A stretch of 24,603 nt of DNA, taken from Dehalococcoidia bacterium. Its GTDB lineage: Bacteria; Chloroflexota; Dehalococcoidia; GIF9; UBA5629. Below are positions 14,646-22,712 of the stretch, in pieces. A model generated the notes under the pieces. The model ran no database searches and had not been told where the DNA came from. It saw only the letters and a program-made list of their open reading frames with translations. The translations under genes and the position numbers were made by a program. The stretch spans positions 1 through 24,603 of the forward strand of contig JAFGLP010000188.1 of the NCBI GenBank assembly GCA_016927965.1, written 5' to 3'. Position 1 is the first letter of the stretch. The number at the start of each line of letters is the position of its first letter.

Positions 14646-15221
14646 TCAGGAGAACATCCCGGGCGGCATTTTATATGGTGAAGGTATCCAGAAGTAAATC
14701 AGCAGTAGTATTGCCATATAGAACAGCCAGCCCAATATGCAGGAGGCCAGGGCTTTGACCGCCGTACAGCCCAGTGATTTTTTGATGGCGATGGTTCCTG
14801 TGGCCAGTGTCCAGAGGCCTGTCAAAGCTATAACGAGCCAGCCTATCATGGGTATAAAGATGAGCAGCCTTAATATGCCCGGAGAGTTGGCGAAACCCAG
14901 TGTGATGGTCAATTTTGTCATGCCGGCTCCCTCAGTACCCCGCAGAAACTCCGTTGCGGCGAAATAATAGGTGATCAGCACCCAAGCAGACCATCCGACC
15001 AGCGACGCGAAAAATCCGCTGACCAGCCCCCACAGCAGCCACAGCAGCCCGGCACCTCCCAGCGGCGCTGTCAGCCCCATGCCCAGCCCCGTCGCAACCG
15101 CGCACAGCAGTGCTATCATAACCGCATGCGCCACGGCATCTTCATCCGTCCCTTTATAGAGGCTGGTGTCCATCCTGGCAGCCTTGGTCATCCGGTTGAG
15201 CAGCTTTCTCCATAGCTCCAT
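14646..15221 (-). CDS. Yip1 domain membrane protein (paralog 2)
   Basis: This 191-residue membrane protein is related in layout to the preceding minus-strand gene product. It has an N-terminal amphipathic helix (LWRKLLNRMTKAARMDTSLYKG), five hydrophobic segments, and the loop FLRGTEGAGMTKLTITLGFANSPGILRLLIFIPMIGW, matching FAYTPGILNVLSFIPFIGA in paralog 1. The Yip1 assignment rests on this pattern. Each paralog appears to have its own extended -10 promoter, so the pair may be independently transcribed although tandem. CAGGGGG precedes the ATG as ribosome site. Function is unknown. Confidence 0.78.
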   Translation of the reverse strand: MELWRKLLNRMTKAARMDTSLYKGTDEDAVAHAVMIALLCAVATGLGMGLTAPLGGAGLLWLLWGLVSGFFASLVGWSAWVLITYYFAATEFLRGTEGAGMTKLTITLGFANSPGILRLLIFIPMIGWLVIALTGLWTLATGTIAIKKSLGCTAVKALASCILGWLFYMAILLLIYFWIPSPYKMPPGMFS

Positions 15222-15251
15222 TCATACCCCCTGCCTCATATGCTCTGTCCT

Positions 15252-15260
15252 ATTATAGCA
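15252..15260 (-). promoter_or_regulatory. Extended -10 promoter (TGCTATAAT)
   Basis: On the minus strand TGC precedes TATAAT (15257-15252). A start near 15245 would give a leader of about 24 bases to the ATG at 15221, the same as for the other Yip1 gene. No -35 at standard spacing is evident; TTGAAC lies 20 bases upstream. Confidence 0.55.
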
Positions 15261-15303
15261 GGTTGTTCTGTGCTGAAGTTCAAAGGTGTGAATTAAACCC
15301 TTG

Positions 15304-15319
15304 TTGCGGAAATGCGCAA
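15304..15319 (+). promoter_or_regulatory. Third copy of the TTGCG-GCGCAA palindrome
   Basis: The 16-mer TTGCGGAAATGCGCAA matches the 16-mer core at 14-29 at 14 positions and keeps both half-sites. It lies 80 bases before the acyl-CoA synthetase start, upstream of A/T-rich DNA (15324-15378) with TATAAT candidates at 15361 and 15369. The additional blocks present at the two-CW genes are absent here. Confidence 0.45.
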
Positions 15320-15398
15320 AATGATAAAATATGTATAGTTTTGTTAGCAGGTAAAATAGTTATAATAATATAATTATTTTCCTGTCAAGCAGGTGTTT

Positions 15399-16847
15399 AT
15401 GACTGAGTTTAGCAAGTTTTTCTCTCCTGATTCCTTGGCTTTAATAGGGGCATCCAATGACCCGAGCAAGTGGGGTTTTCGTATACTGAATAATATAATT
15501 ATCGGGGGTTACCAGGGCAGGGTCTACCCTGTTAATCCCACGCAGCAGGAGATACTCGGTAAAAAAGTATATAAGAGACTGGCCGATATACCGGAAGTGC
15601 CGGATTATGCGGTCATAGTTGTCCCGCCACCTGTTATTGTTGAAGCAGTGCGTGACTGCGTCAAGAAAGGTATAAAAGCTGCGGTGGTGATCACTGCTGG
15701 TTTTGCCGAAGTGGGGCAAAAAGGTGCTGCCTTGCAAGCGGAGATGGTGGCGGAAGCGAAAAGGGGCGGGTTGCGTTTTATCGGCCCCAATTGTTTTGGT
15801 CTGGTAAGCCCGTATCATAAGTTATATTCACAGATGCCGCCTGTTTATCCTCCCGCCGGTCCGCTGGCAGTAGTTTCTCAAAGTGGCAACGTGGGTTTAA
15901 CTATTGCACGCAGGGCGATGATGCTGAACTTCGGCGTAAGCCGTATGATAAGCACGGGCAACGAGGCTGACCTTCATGCTGAAGATTTCCTTGAATTTTT
16001 GGGGACTGATGATAAGACCAAGATAATACTCAGTTATGTGGAGGGGTTCAAGGAAGGACGGAAATTTTTCAATATTGCCAAAGAAGTAAGCCGCAAAAAG
16101 CCTATCATTATGATAAAAGTCGGCGAAACAGAAGCCGGCGCATCTGCGGCGCGGTCACACACTGCTGCACTTTCAGGCGCCGATACCGTTTTTGATGGAG
16201 CCTGCAGGCAAGCCGGTGTCCTGCGCGTGCATAATTTAAACGACCTGATGAATATGGGCTATGGATTTCTCTGTAATCCTCTACCCCGTGGAAGACGTGT
16301 AGCAATCTCAACTTTTGGTGGAGGTTGGGGGGTTCTTGCCGCAGATGCCTGCGCCAAGCTTGGGTTAGATGTAGTTAGACTGCCTGAAGAAGTACTGCGT
16401 GAACTCGATTCGTTTATGCCTGCCTGGTGGAGCCGGAATAACCCGGTGGATCTGGTGGCAGGCGACGTCAGTATTCAGCCCCGGGTTATCGAGGTGCTGG
16501 CGCGTTGTGACCGGGTCGACAGCATTATTGCACTGGGTGTGCCCTTTCCCATGATAGCACGGTCACCCTTGCCTCCCACTGAAGAAGAGCGGAAGAAAAG
16601 GGCGCAGGATATAATTGGTCATTTCGTACACTTTTTCCGGCAAATAAGAGAGACTTCAGCAAAATATAGAAAACCGATAATCGTCGCTGCCGAATTCGTT
16701 TTCCCTCTTGCTTATGCCCATATGGAGAGAGAGATCAGGTGTGCTATAGCTGCGGAGAATTCATTCTGCTATACCATGCCGGATGAAGCGGCCATGGTGC
16801 TCAGCGCCATGGTAAGGTACAGCGAATACTTGCAGCGGTCCCGGTGA
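15399..16847 (+). CDS. Acyl-CoA synthetase (NDP-forming), alpha-type subunit
   Basis: This 482-residue protein has a CoA-binding Rossmann domain (LALIGASNDPSKWGFRILNNI) and two succinyl-CoA-ligase-like domains (PLAVVSQSGNVG; ISTFGGGWGVLAADA). The phosphohistidine candidate is His254 in RSHTAALSG, as in archaeal ADP-forming acetyl-CoA synthetase alpha chains. Such enzymes interconvert acyl-CoA plus NDP and phosphate with acid, CoA and NTP. The ATP-grasp beta part that completes catalysis is absent from this chain and from the window, so it must lie elsewhere or the protein has another role. ATG 15399 is preferred over GTG 15393, which overlaps the AGG ribosome site. A short stem (15381-15393) could pair with that site. 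It is convergent with the next gene, 7 bases between stops. Confidence 0.85.
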   Translation: MTEFSKFFSPDSLALIGASNDPSKWGFRILNNIIIGGYQGRVYPVNPTQQEILGKKVYKRLADIPEVPDYAVIVVPPPVIVEAVRDCVKKGIKAAVVITAGFAEVGQKGAALQAEMVAEAKRGGLRFIGPNCFGLVSPYHKLYSQMPPVYPPAGPLAVVSQSGNVGLTIARRAMMLNFGVSRMISTGNEADLHAEDFLEFLGTDDKTKIILSYVEGFKEGRKFFNIAKEVSRKKPIIMIKVGETEAGASAARSHTAALSGADTVFDGACRQAGVLRVHNLNDLMNMGYGFLCNPLPRGRRVAISTFGGGWGVLAADACAKLGLDVVRLPEEVLRELDSFMPAWWSRNNPVDLVAGDVSIQPRVIEVLARCDRVDSIIALGVPFPMIARSPLPPTEEERKKRAQDIIGHFVHFFRQIRETSAKYRKPIIVAAEFVFPLAYAHMEREIRCAIAAENSFCYTMPDEAAMVLSAMVRYSEYLQRSR

Positions 16848-16854
16848 TAAAGCC

Positions 16855-17310
16855 CTATTCTTCAGGTGCTGCTGAGGATTGACCATTGGTAAGCAGGTCC
16901 CAGGTCTTATCGCATACGGCGGATGTGATCCTGCACTTGGTGAGGATGATTTCGGCAGTATGGCCCGTTATCGCTTCCTCTAAAACCTGGCCGGACCTGT
17001 CCCCGTGTCCGGGGTGTGCCGTCTTATAAGTATAGGTCAGCTTCCAAGTTTGCCCGTCGTCGTCGGATTCAGCCTTGATCTGTTTGATGCTGCCCTTGAT
17101 GCCGTCATAGCTGAAGGTGGGGCTGTTTTCTATCAGCAGCAGAGACATGGCGGAGGCCTGCTCCAATGTGCACGCAGTGCTGGTAGCAGGGGCAGCCGGA
17201 AGACAGGCGGTCCCTTTTAGGACGAACAATATAATCACGAAAACCAGTGTGACTGCCAGGAAGCTCCCCATTATCAGGATGATCGCCGCTTTCAGCATCT
17301 TGTTATTCAT
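16855..17310 (-). CDS. Membrane-anchored small exported protein, unknown function
   Basis: This 151-residue protein has one N-terminal hydrophobic segment (LKAAIILIMGSFLAVTLVFVIILFVL, in parts) acting as signal anchor, and an outward domain of about 115 residues with several cysteines (ACLPAAPATSTAC; KCRITSAVC) that may pair. The domain has regular strands (FSYDGIKGSIKQIKAES; TWKLTYTYKT). No family is recognised. The start at 17310 follows a well-formed promoter (17330-17359). A second ATG at 17298 is possible, and the ribosome site is weak. It is divergent from the lipoprotein operon. Confidence 0.7.
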   Translation of the reverse strand: MNNKMLKAAIILIMGSFLAVTLVFVIILFVLKGTACLPAAPATSTACTLEQASAMSLLLIENSPTFSYDGIKGSIKQIKAESDDDGQTWKLTYTYKTAHPGHGDRSGQVLEEAITGHTAEIILTKCRITSAVCDKTWDLLTNGQSSAAPEE

Positions 17311-17329
17311 ATCTATCGTACCTGATATA

Positions 17330-17359
17330 ATTATAAAATGGGGCTTGCATATCTGGCAA
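17330..17359 (-). promoter_or_regulatory. Sigma-70-type promoter of the anchored protein gene
   Basis: On the minus strand TTGCCA (17359-17354), an 18-base spacer and TATAAT (17335-17330) predict a start near 17323 and a short leader of about 13 bases before ATG 17310. Confidence 0.7.
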
Positions 17360-17422
17360 AGCCGCAAAGAACACTCTGTAAGTTATAATTACGTACATGT
17401 ATGGTCTAACGGTAATTCGATA

Positions 17423-17451
17423 TTGACAAAAGATAAGTCGTAGTTTACTAT
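17423..17451 (+). promoter_or_regulatory. Sigma-70-type promoter of the tandem lipoprotein operon
   Basis: TTGACA (17423-17428), a 17-base spacer and TACTAT (17446-17451) form a near-consensus promoter. The start would be near 17458, leaving an 80-base leader before the GTG at 17540. Confidence 0.75.
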
Positions 17452-17539
17452 GTGAAGTTGGAAGTGAGGCAGGGTGGATCAGTGGGCCGCTTTTTTCATA
17501 AAAGTGATTCTGAATAATTGTGGATAAATGGAGGGTACC

Positions 17540-19786
17540 GTGAGATCGAGAGTACTTGTATTGTCGTTGTGTGTAGTGATGGTCATTTCCTGCATCGGCT
17601 GCAAGGACATCGCAGGCAATATCAAAGCCCGCTTCGGCAAGCTGACCGAGAGGATATCGACAGTATCTCCAGCCGGCAAATTCGGCAGCACGGCGGAAGA
17701 GAAAGCCATGGTCAACGCCGTAACGGAGAAATACGGCGACCTCCAGCAGTCCGGCGACCCCAGGATACTGGAGCTGATGGTATCCTCCAGCGTGGTCAAC
17801 CATATACCCGCCGACAGGGTCTCGCAGTTTTCCAGCAACGCCAAAAAGCTCCACGCCTGGTTCATCTACGACAACTTCAACGAGGGCACGGTCAGCGTCG
17901 AATGGCTCTACCTTGACGATAATTATTCCATCGGCACATCAAAGGACAAGGCCGGCAAGGATTTCGGGCGCGGCGCATTTATACTCGAGGCGCCCGACGA
18001 CGGCTGGCCGCTGGGCAAATACAGGGTCAAGGTCAGCGGCCAGGGCGTAACCGGGCAAGTGGACTTCCAGGTCATCCAGGGCAATACCGTTTCCACGGCC
18101 ATATTGCTGCCGGACGGCAGCGTGGACCTGGCAGGGTCAGGCAGCCCGTCAGGCAGTTCCGTAGCTGGAAAAATTCCCGTGATTACACCCGTTTATTCCG
18201 CTCCGACTGATTTTAAACTACCGGGTAAAACTACTGAAGCCAGCGTCAGCGCCAAAAATGGCGGTGAACTCAGGAAGGACGGAATAATAATAACGGTGCC
18301 GCCCGGAGCAGTATCAAGCGATTGTAAAATCACATTGGTTGAGTTTACACAGCCACCTCCGAACCCTGCGCCCTCAGACGGGGCAACGCAGAACCAGGTT
18401 GAATGCATCAGCAAAGTATATGATTTGGGGCCGGAGGGCATCAAGTTCAATAAACCTGTTCAGGTGACAATTCCTTACGAAAAAGCCCTCGTCGGCAGCA
18501 ATGTAGACTCGGGTAAAATTGCAGTGGTTTATTATACCGGGAAAGAATGGATGGCAGCGGGAGGCGCTGTTGATACAGAGAAAGGAACGGTTACAATTGC
18601 CCTGACAGAGTTCCCCGGATTGGCGTTGGAAATTGGCCTGGCGACAATCATTCTCAAAACGGGTGAAGTGATAGCTAAAAAAACATATGGACTTTATAAA
18701 GCCGACCCGGTTGCCTGGAAGAATGCTAGTGAATATGTTACACCAAACGATCCACTTGTAATTAAACACGTCAAGCAAGCCGGGCTTAATATTACTGGAA
18801 AAAAGATATCTAAATGGGTGCCATTGGCGGACCCTTCAAATACAGGCAAGATCAACCCTGAATTTCTCGAACAGCTTGATGAGGATGTGACAACTGAATC
18901 CGGTACTTTCCTGATAAACTTCGGCGGCTCTGCAAGACAAATGGGGATGTTACCAAGTTACAGTAAAGATTATCAATGGAAAAAACCTGACTGGTACTTT
19001 TCCAATGGTATGCAAGGAGACTGCACCAATATAACCAGTGCATATTTGAGCATATTCCGCAATCTTGGCATCGAGGCTTACGGTGTTGATGGATATAAAG
19101 TGGAAGGCGGAAAGGAAGGACAAGACCGTCATGTCTGGATTGAGCTTTTTCTTGATAACAAGGCTTATTACTATGATAATGATTATGGCCTGATACCGCT
19201 TGAAGAAATGAAGAGCAGAATTTACACGCTGACAGGAGCATCCGGTCAGAGTTACATGTGGAATGAGAAAGGGCAGCAACCTTATGTTAAAAACTGGTGG
19301 AAATCGCTTATAGTAACAGGTGCCTTTGTCTATCTCAAGCCCGGCGAGAAGTATATTGACACCGCCAATCAGCTAGAGGTGACCCTGATCAGCGTTAAAC
19401 GCGTGCCGAGAAGCACCTGGCAATCTATCATGAGATCCGATGAAAGGAATTTGTGGCGAAGTGAAGATGGTCCTGAAGGATATGCCGTGCTGCGCTACAA
19501 GGCCAGTCTTACAACTGGCGACATCTTTTTTTATTCATTATTGGGGCATCTCAGATCGGTCTTCAATAATCTAATGCACAACCACTCAGATGCCTCTCCC
19601 TGCAGCATCAGAGACCATTACAATCTGCTGCCTGCATGTCCCGTAACTGAATGCCGGGAATGTACCATGGAGGCTGTTTACCCCATGCCTGAAAACTTTA
19701 CAGAAGGTATTTTCGGATATATGCCGGATCCCATGGCAGACCAGGTAATATACTGGAAGCTCCCGATTGGCGACATGCCGAAATGA
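17540..19786 (+). CDS. Lipoprotein with shared N-module, ZU5-like and transglutaminase-like domains
   Basis: This 748-residue protein starts at GTG 17540: GGAGGG lies four bases upstream and the MRSR start matches the next gene's. A lipoprotein signal peptide ends at Cys21 (SCIGC-KD). Residues 22-200 form a module shared with the next lipoprotein (AWFIYDNF; FGRGAF; DGWPLGKYRVKVSG; LLPDGSVDL). Residues about 230-375 resemble a ZU5-like beta domain (ITVPPGAVSSDCKITL; VYDLGPEGIKFNKPVQVTIPY). Residues 480-570 look transglutaminase-like, with Cys495 (GDCTN), His531 (RHVWIEL) and Asp546/548 (YYDNDYG) in the order of the catalytic triad. The C-terminal region (about 605-748) is unrecognised. It is probably extracytoplasmic. 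GC content falls visibly after the shared module. Confidence 0.8.
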   Translation: MRSRVLVLSLCVVMVISCIGCKDIAGNIKARFGKLTERISTVSPAGKFGSTAEEKAMVNAVTEKYGDLQQSGDPRILELMVSSSVVNHIPADRVSQFSSNAKKLHAWFIYDNFNEGTVSVEWLYLDDNYSIGTSKDKAGKDFGRGAFILEAPDDGWPLGKYRVKVSGQGVTGQVDFQVIQGNTVSTAILLPDGSVDLAGSGSPSGSSVAGKIPVITPVYSAPTDFKLPGKTTEASVSAKNGGELRKDGIIITVPPGAVSSDCKITLVEFTQPPPNPAPSDGATQNQVECISKVYDLGPEGIKFNKPVQVTIPYEKALVGSNVDSGKIAVVYYTGKEWMAAGGAVDTEKGTVTIALTEFPGLALEIGLATIILKTGEVIAKKTYGLYKADPVAWKNASEYVTPNDPLVIKHVKQAGLNITGKKISKWVPLADPSNTGKINPEFLEQLDEDVTTESGTFLINFGGSARQMGMLPSYSKDYQWKKPDWYFSNGMQGDCTNITSAYLSIFRNLGIEAYGVDGYKVEGGKEGQDRHVWIELFLDNKAYYYDNDYGLIPLEEMKSRIYTLTGASGQSYMWNEKGQQPYVKNWWKSLIVTGAFVYLKPGEKYIDTANQLEVTLISVKRVPRSTWQSIMRSDERNLWRSEDGPEGYAVLRYKASLTTGDIFFYSLLGHLRSVFNNLMHNHSDASPCSIRDHYNLLPACPVTECRECTMEAVYPMPENFTEGIFGYMPDPMADQVIYWKLPIGDMPK

Positions 19787-19841
19787 TATATGAGCTTCAA
19801 CAATAATGGGTTTTGGACGCGCAGATTAAGGAGGAGACATC

Positions 19842-21968
19842 ATGAGATCAAGGTTAATGCTGGTACTTGCCTGCATCATCCTGCTAAGCTCATTCATCGG
19901 CTGCAAGGACATTGCAGGTACGGTCAAGGCCAGGTTCAGCAAGCTGACGCAGGGAACTTCCTCCACAGCGGCTGGAAATTTTGGCGACACTGCTGAAGAG
20001 CAGGCCATGATAAATGCCGTCATGGATAAACATGGGGACCTAAGGGAGTCAGGCAATCCCCGGATACTGGAGCTGATGGTGACCTCAAACGTGGTGAACT
20101 ATATACCGGCTGACAGCGTCTCGCATTATTCCAGCGACACACCCGTTTTCTATGCCTGGTTTATCTACGATAATTTTAGTGGAGATACTATCAGTGTCGA
20201 ATGGATTTACCTGGATAACAGCTACTCCATCGGCACATCGAAGTCCAAGACGGGCCAGGACTTCGGCCGCGGCTCCTTTACACTGGAGGCCCCTGATGAA
20301 GGCTGGCCGCTGGGCAGTTACCGGGTCAAGGTCAGCGGCAAGGGAGTCACAGAGATGGTGGATTTCTGGGTGATTGACGGCGCAACACAGTCCGTAGCCA
20401 TACTGCTGCCGGACGGCAGCGTGGACCTGACAGGGGCGTCTGCAAGTTCCGGCGCTGAGGTGGATTCTGGTACAGGTAGAGATAGCGGATCAGGTACGGG
20501 CACTACATCCGGTTCGGCAAGCGGACAAGGTACGGACAGCTCATCGTCTTCAGCCACATCCACCGCTTCAGGATCATCCACGTCAACCAGCTGGAATGCA
20601 GGTACGGCGACTACCACTGCTTCCACACCGGCGGCCACAAGCACATGCATCGACTATACAATCTTCAATAACATCAACACCGGCGGCATATCCAGCGGGC
20701 CGCAGGCGGGTGCCGTCTTCACAATCACCGAGCCGCACATGATCACCTCTATCCTGAATTATCACTGGAACGGCGGCAAGGGTGCCACACCGGGCAAAAT
20801 CAGCCTGAAGAATTCGGACGGGACGGTTTACGGGGCCTGGCAATCATCGCCCGCCTATTCAACCGGTGATGATGATAAAGATCCTCCCTACCACTACTGG
20901 CGGGTGAAGCCCAATGTCACCATCAAGGCGGGAACATACGTGGTCAACGACTCCGAGCCGTCAACCTGGTCGTATAACTCCGCCTCCAAGAACGCCGGCT
21001 TCACACAGGTTAAGGGGTGTAAGACATCCTCCACTACTGCAAGTCCGGGTTCATCCAGCTATTTTGCCGGGTCATTGGGGGGCACCTGGGCCGTTAATTT
21101 CAACAATTACACCGGCAAGATGGAGTTCTGGCTGGAGAACGGCAAATGGGCCGGCAGGCTGTACCTGGATGCCCACGGCAATTGGGAAACGCTTAAGAAT
21201 ATAAGCTGCAATACGCAGACAGGAGCTGTTACATTCTACCGTGATGCAGGCAAGCAGACATATACCGGCATCCTCAGCGGCGATACCATGTCCGGCACCT
21301 TCACCAGTTCGGGAACAAGCGGGTACAAATGGACGGCCACCCTTACCAGTTTCACTACTACTGCCAAATCGTCATCATCATCATCATCATCATCATCTTC
21401 ATCTTCATCATCTTCTTCTTCGGCCGCATCATCTTCCTCCTCAGGCCAGGGAGTCTGGCACCTGAAGAGCTACAGGTATGAGCCGTGGTCAGAAGACCGC
21501 AAGGAACGTTCAAGTTACCTGATGGGCACCACCAGCGTGCTGATAGACTATACAGAGGCCGGAGGCGGCAGGCTGACGGGTTTTACTGTCAGTACGAAAC
21601 GCATGAATGAAGATCATAAAATAATCGGTGCGGGGACAGCCGATGCGCTTGCCTCTACCACCAAGACAGTCATACCCGACCCCCATCAATATCTCAAGCC
21701 CGGCGACAGGCCGTCATTGCCGTTATACCATAAGGTTGCCAGCACTACCAGCTGGGGCGCCAATAAAATATCTGTTTATTTTGGTTCCTGCCCCGGTTCA
21801 TCAAGTTGTGCTTTCCTTCGACCGGACGGCAGCCAAATCGGACTGAACTACCACGGCCAGGTGATACTGGACAAGCCAGTAACCAAAGGGTCCAAGGGGC
21901 AGACGCGTGACCTTGTCTACAGTATCTATTTGTACAGGTTTATATTTACCTACGAGTGGCTGGAGTAG
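19842..21968 (+). CDS. Lipoprotein with shared N-module, Ser/Thr linkers and beta-rich C-terminal domains
   Basis: This 708-residue protein has the strong ribosome site AAGGAGG, a lipoprotein signal peptide with Cys21 (SFIGC-KD) and the same first 200 residues as the preceding lipoprotein. A Ser/Thr/Gly linker (about 205-268) follows. Then comes a beta-rich domain (about 269-395) with GTYVVNDSEPSTWSYN, a pattern seen in other exported bacterial proteins. A second small domain (about 410-505: GTWAVNFNNYTGKMEFWLENGKW) follows, then 18 consecutive serines (510-527) and a C-terminal domain with YLKPGDRPSLPLYHK. No catalytic residues are evident. A surface-display or binding role is inference. It lies 55 bases behind its paralog, probably in the same operon. 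Confidence 0.8.
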   Translation: MRSRLMLVLACIILLSSFIGCKDIAGTVKARFSKLTQGTSSTAAGNFGDTAEEQAMINAVMDKHGDLRESGNPRILELMVTSNVVNYIPADSVSHYSSDTPVFYAWFIYDNFSGDTISVEWIYLDNSYSIGTSKSKTGQDFGRGSFTLEAPDEGWPLGSYRVKVSGKGVTEMVDFWVIDGATQSVAILLPDGSVDLTGASASSGAEVDSGTGRDSGSGTGTTSGSASGQGTDSSSSSATSTASGSSTSTSWNAGTATTTASTPAATSTCIDYTIFNNINTGGISSGPQAGAVFTITEPHMITSILNYHWNGGKGATPGKISLKNSDGTVYGAWQSSPAYSTGDDDKDPPYHYWRVKPNVTIKAGTYVVNDSEPSTWSYNSASKNAGFTQVKGCKTSSTTASPGSSSYFAGSLGGTWAVNFNNYTGKMEFWLENGKWAGRLYLDAHGNWETLKNISCNTQTGAVTFYRDAGKQTYTGILSGDTMSGTFTSSGTSGYKWTATLTSFTTTAKSSSSSSSSSSSSSSSSSSAASSSSSGQGVWHLKSYRYEPWSEDRKERSSYLMGTTSVLIDYTEAGGGRLTGFTVSTKRMNEDHKIIGAGTADALASTTKTVIPDPHQYLKPGDRPSLPLYHKVASTTSWGANKISVYFGSCPGSSSCAFLRPDGSQIGLNYHGQVILDKPVTKGSKGQTRDLVYSIYLYRFIFTYEWLE
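21369..21422 (+). repeat. Serine-codon microsatellite with eight tandem TCA units
   Basis: An 18-codon serine run (residues 510-527 of the second lipoprotein) contains a perfect (TCA)8 tract at 21372-21395 followed by mixed TCA/TCT units. Two alanine codons and another five serines follow. Unit-length slippage would change linker length without breaking the frame. The tRNA that reads TCA is encoded at the right edge of the window. Confidence 0.85.
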
Positions 21969-21989
21969 CAGCGTCCTAGCGGCCGGCTC

Positions 21990-22017
21990 TTGACCGCAAC
22001 AGCTTTCGTGGTATATT
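21990..22017 (+). promoter_or_regulatory. Candidate promoter for the membrane protein at 22091
   Basis: TTGACC (21990-21995), a 16-base spacer and TATATT (22012-22017) predict a start near 22024 and a leader of about 67 bases. It separates this gene from the lipoprotein operon, whose last stop is at 21968; no terminator is visible there. Confidence 0.5.
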
Positions 22018-22090
22018 AAACGGTAGCAGGTTCCAGGCGGAAGGTTGCGGATGCCTTTCAGGCGTGCTGGTGTTTCAAGGAGAGTAATAG

Positions 22091-22666
22091 ATGAAAAAAC
22101 TGTCGAAATCCTTTTACCTCGGGTCTATAATCGGCGGCTTTATCGGCGGGATGATCCTGCTGTGCGCCGCTGCAATAGGTTTCATCTTTGCCGGTGTGGA
22201 TGCCTGGCAGACGAAGCATATTAATGCGGCGCTGTTTATCGTCCTGGTACTGCTCATATTGCTGGGTTATGCTGCATTGATATACGGCATTTTTATCATC
22301 TGCCTGCTGCTTTACCGGGCATGGCAGCAGATACAGGGCCAGGACGCACGGACAACCCCGGCCAGGGCGGTGGGGTTCATGTTTATACCGTTCTACAGTT
22401 TATACTGGTTGTTTATGGCGTACTGGGGCTATGCCCAGGATTACAACAGCTTTATACAGAGGATGAAGATAGATGTGATGCCGCTGACGGAGAACCTATT
22501 TTTGGCCTGCTGTATCCTGACCATATGCTCGGCGGTACCGTACTTAAATTTCCTGGCCGCAGTGCCGGCCCTGGTTGTTTCAATCATTGTTTACAACAAG
22601 ATGATCGATGCCATAAACAGCCTGTGTGATTTCCAGGCCGGGCTGGTGCTTCAACAAGCAGCCTGA
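22091..22666 (+). CDS. Multi-pass membrane protein, unknown function
   Basis: This 191-residue protein has four hydrophobic regions (about 10-35, 43-76, 93-117 and 132-172). The segment ARAVGFMFIPFYSLYWLFMAYWGYAQDYN is a motif found in uncharacterised bacterial membrane proteins, some with added GYF-like domains. I cannot assign a function. The ribosome site AAGGAGAG precedes the ATG. It follows the lipoprotein operon in the same direction but appears to have its own promoter, and is followed after 46 bases by the MORN-like gene. Confidence 0.7.
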   Translation: MKKLSKSFYLGSIIGGFIGGMILLCAAAIGFIFAGVDAWQTKHINAALFIVLVLLILLGYAALIYGIFIICLLLYRAWQQIQGQDARTTPARAVGFMFIPFYSLYWLFMAYWGYAQDYNSFIQRMKIDVMPLTENLFLACCILTICSAVPYLNFLAAVPALVVSIIVYNKMIDAINSLCDFQAGLVLQQAA

Positions 22667-22669
22667 ATC

Positions 22670-22704
22670 AATCCGCCGGTATCGCATTGAAGCCGGTGCG
22701 GATT
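22670..22704 (+). other. Hairpin just upstream of the GTG start at 22713
   Basis: AATCCGC (22670-22676) pairs perfectly with GCGGATT (22698-22704), and an inner CGG (22677-22679) can pair with CCG (22693-22695) across a two-base bulge. No T-run follows, so it is not a normal terminator. It fills most of the space between the two genes and ends eight bases before the GTG, where it could affect initiation or mRNA stability. Confidence 0.5.
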
Positions 22705-22712
22705 AAGTTGCA

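Noticed and set aside
20318..20650. Minus-strand frame rich in Val/Pro
   Set aside because: Antisense of the Ser/Thr-rich linker of the second lipoprotein; low complexity and no ribosome site.
21241..21465. Frame encoding a histidine/leucine-rich stretch
   Set aside because: It is the TCA microsatellite of the second lipoprotein read out of frame (CAT and ATC readings), with no start signals.
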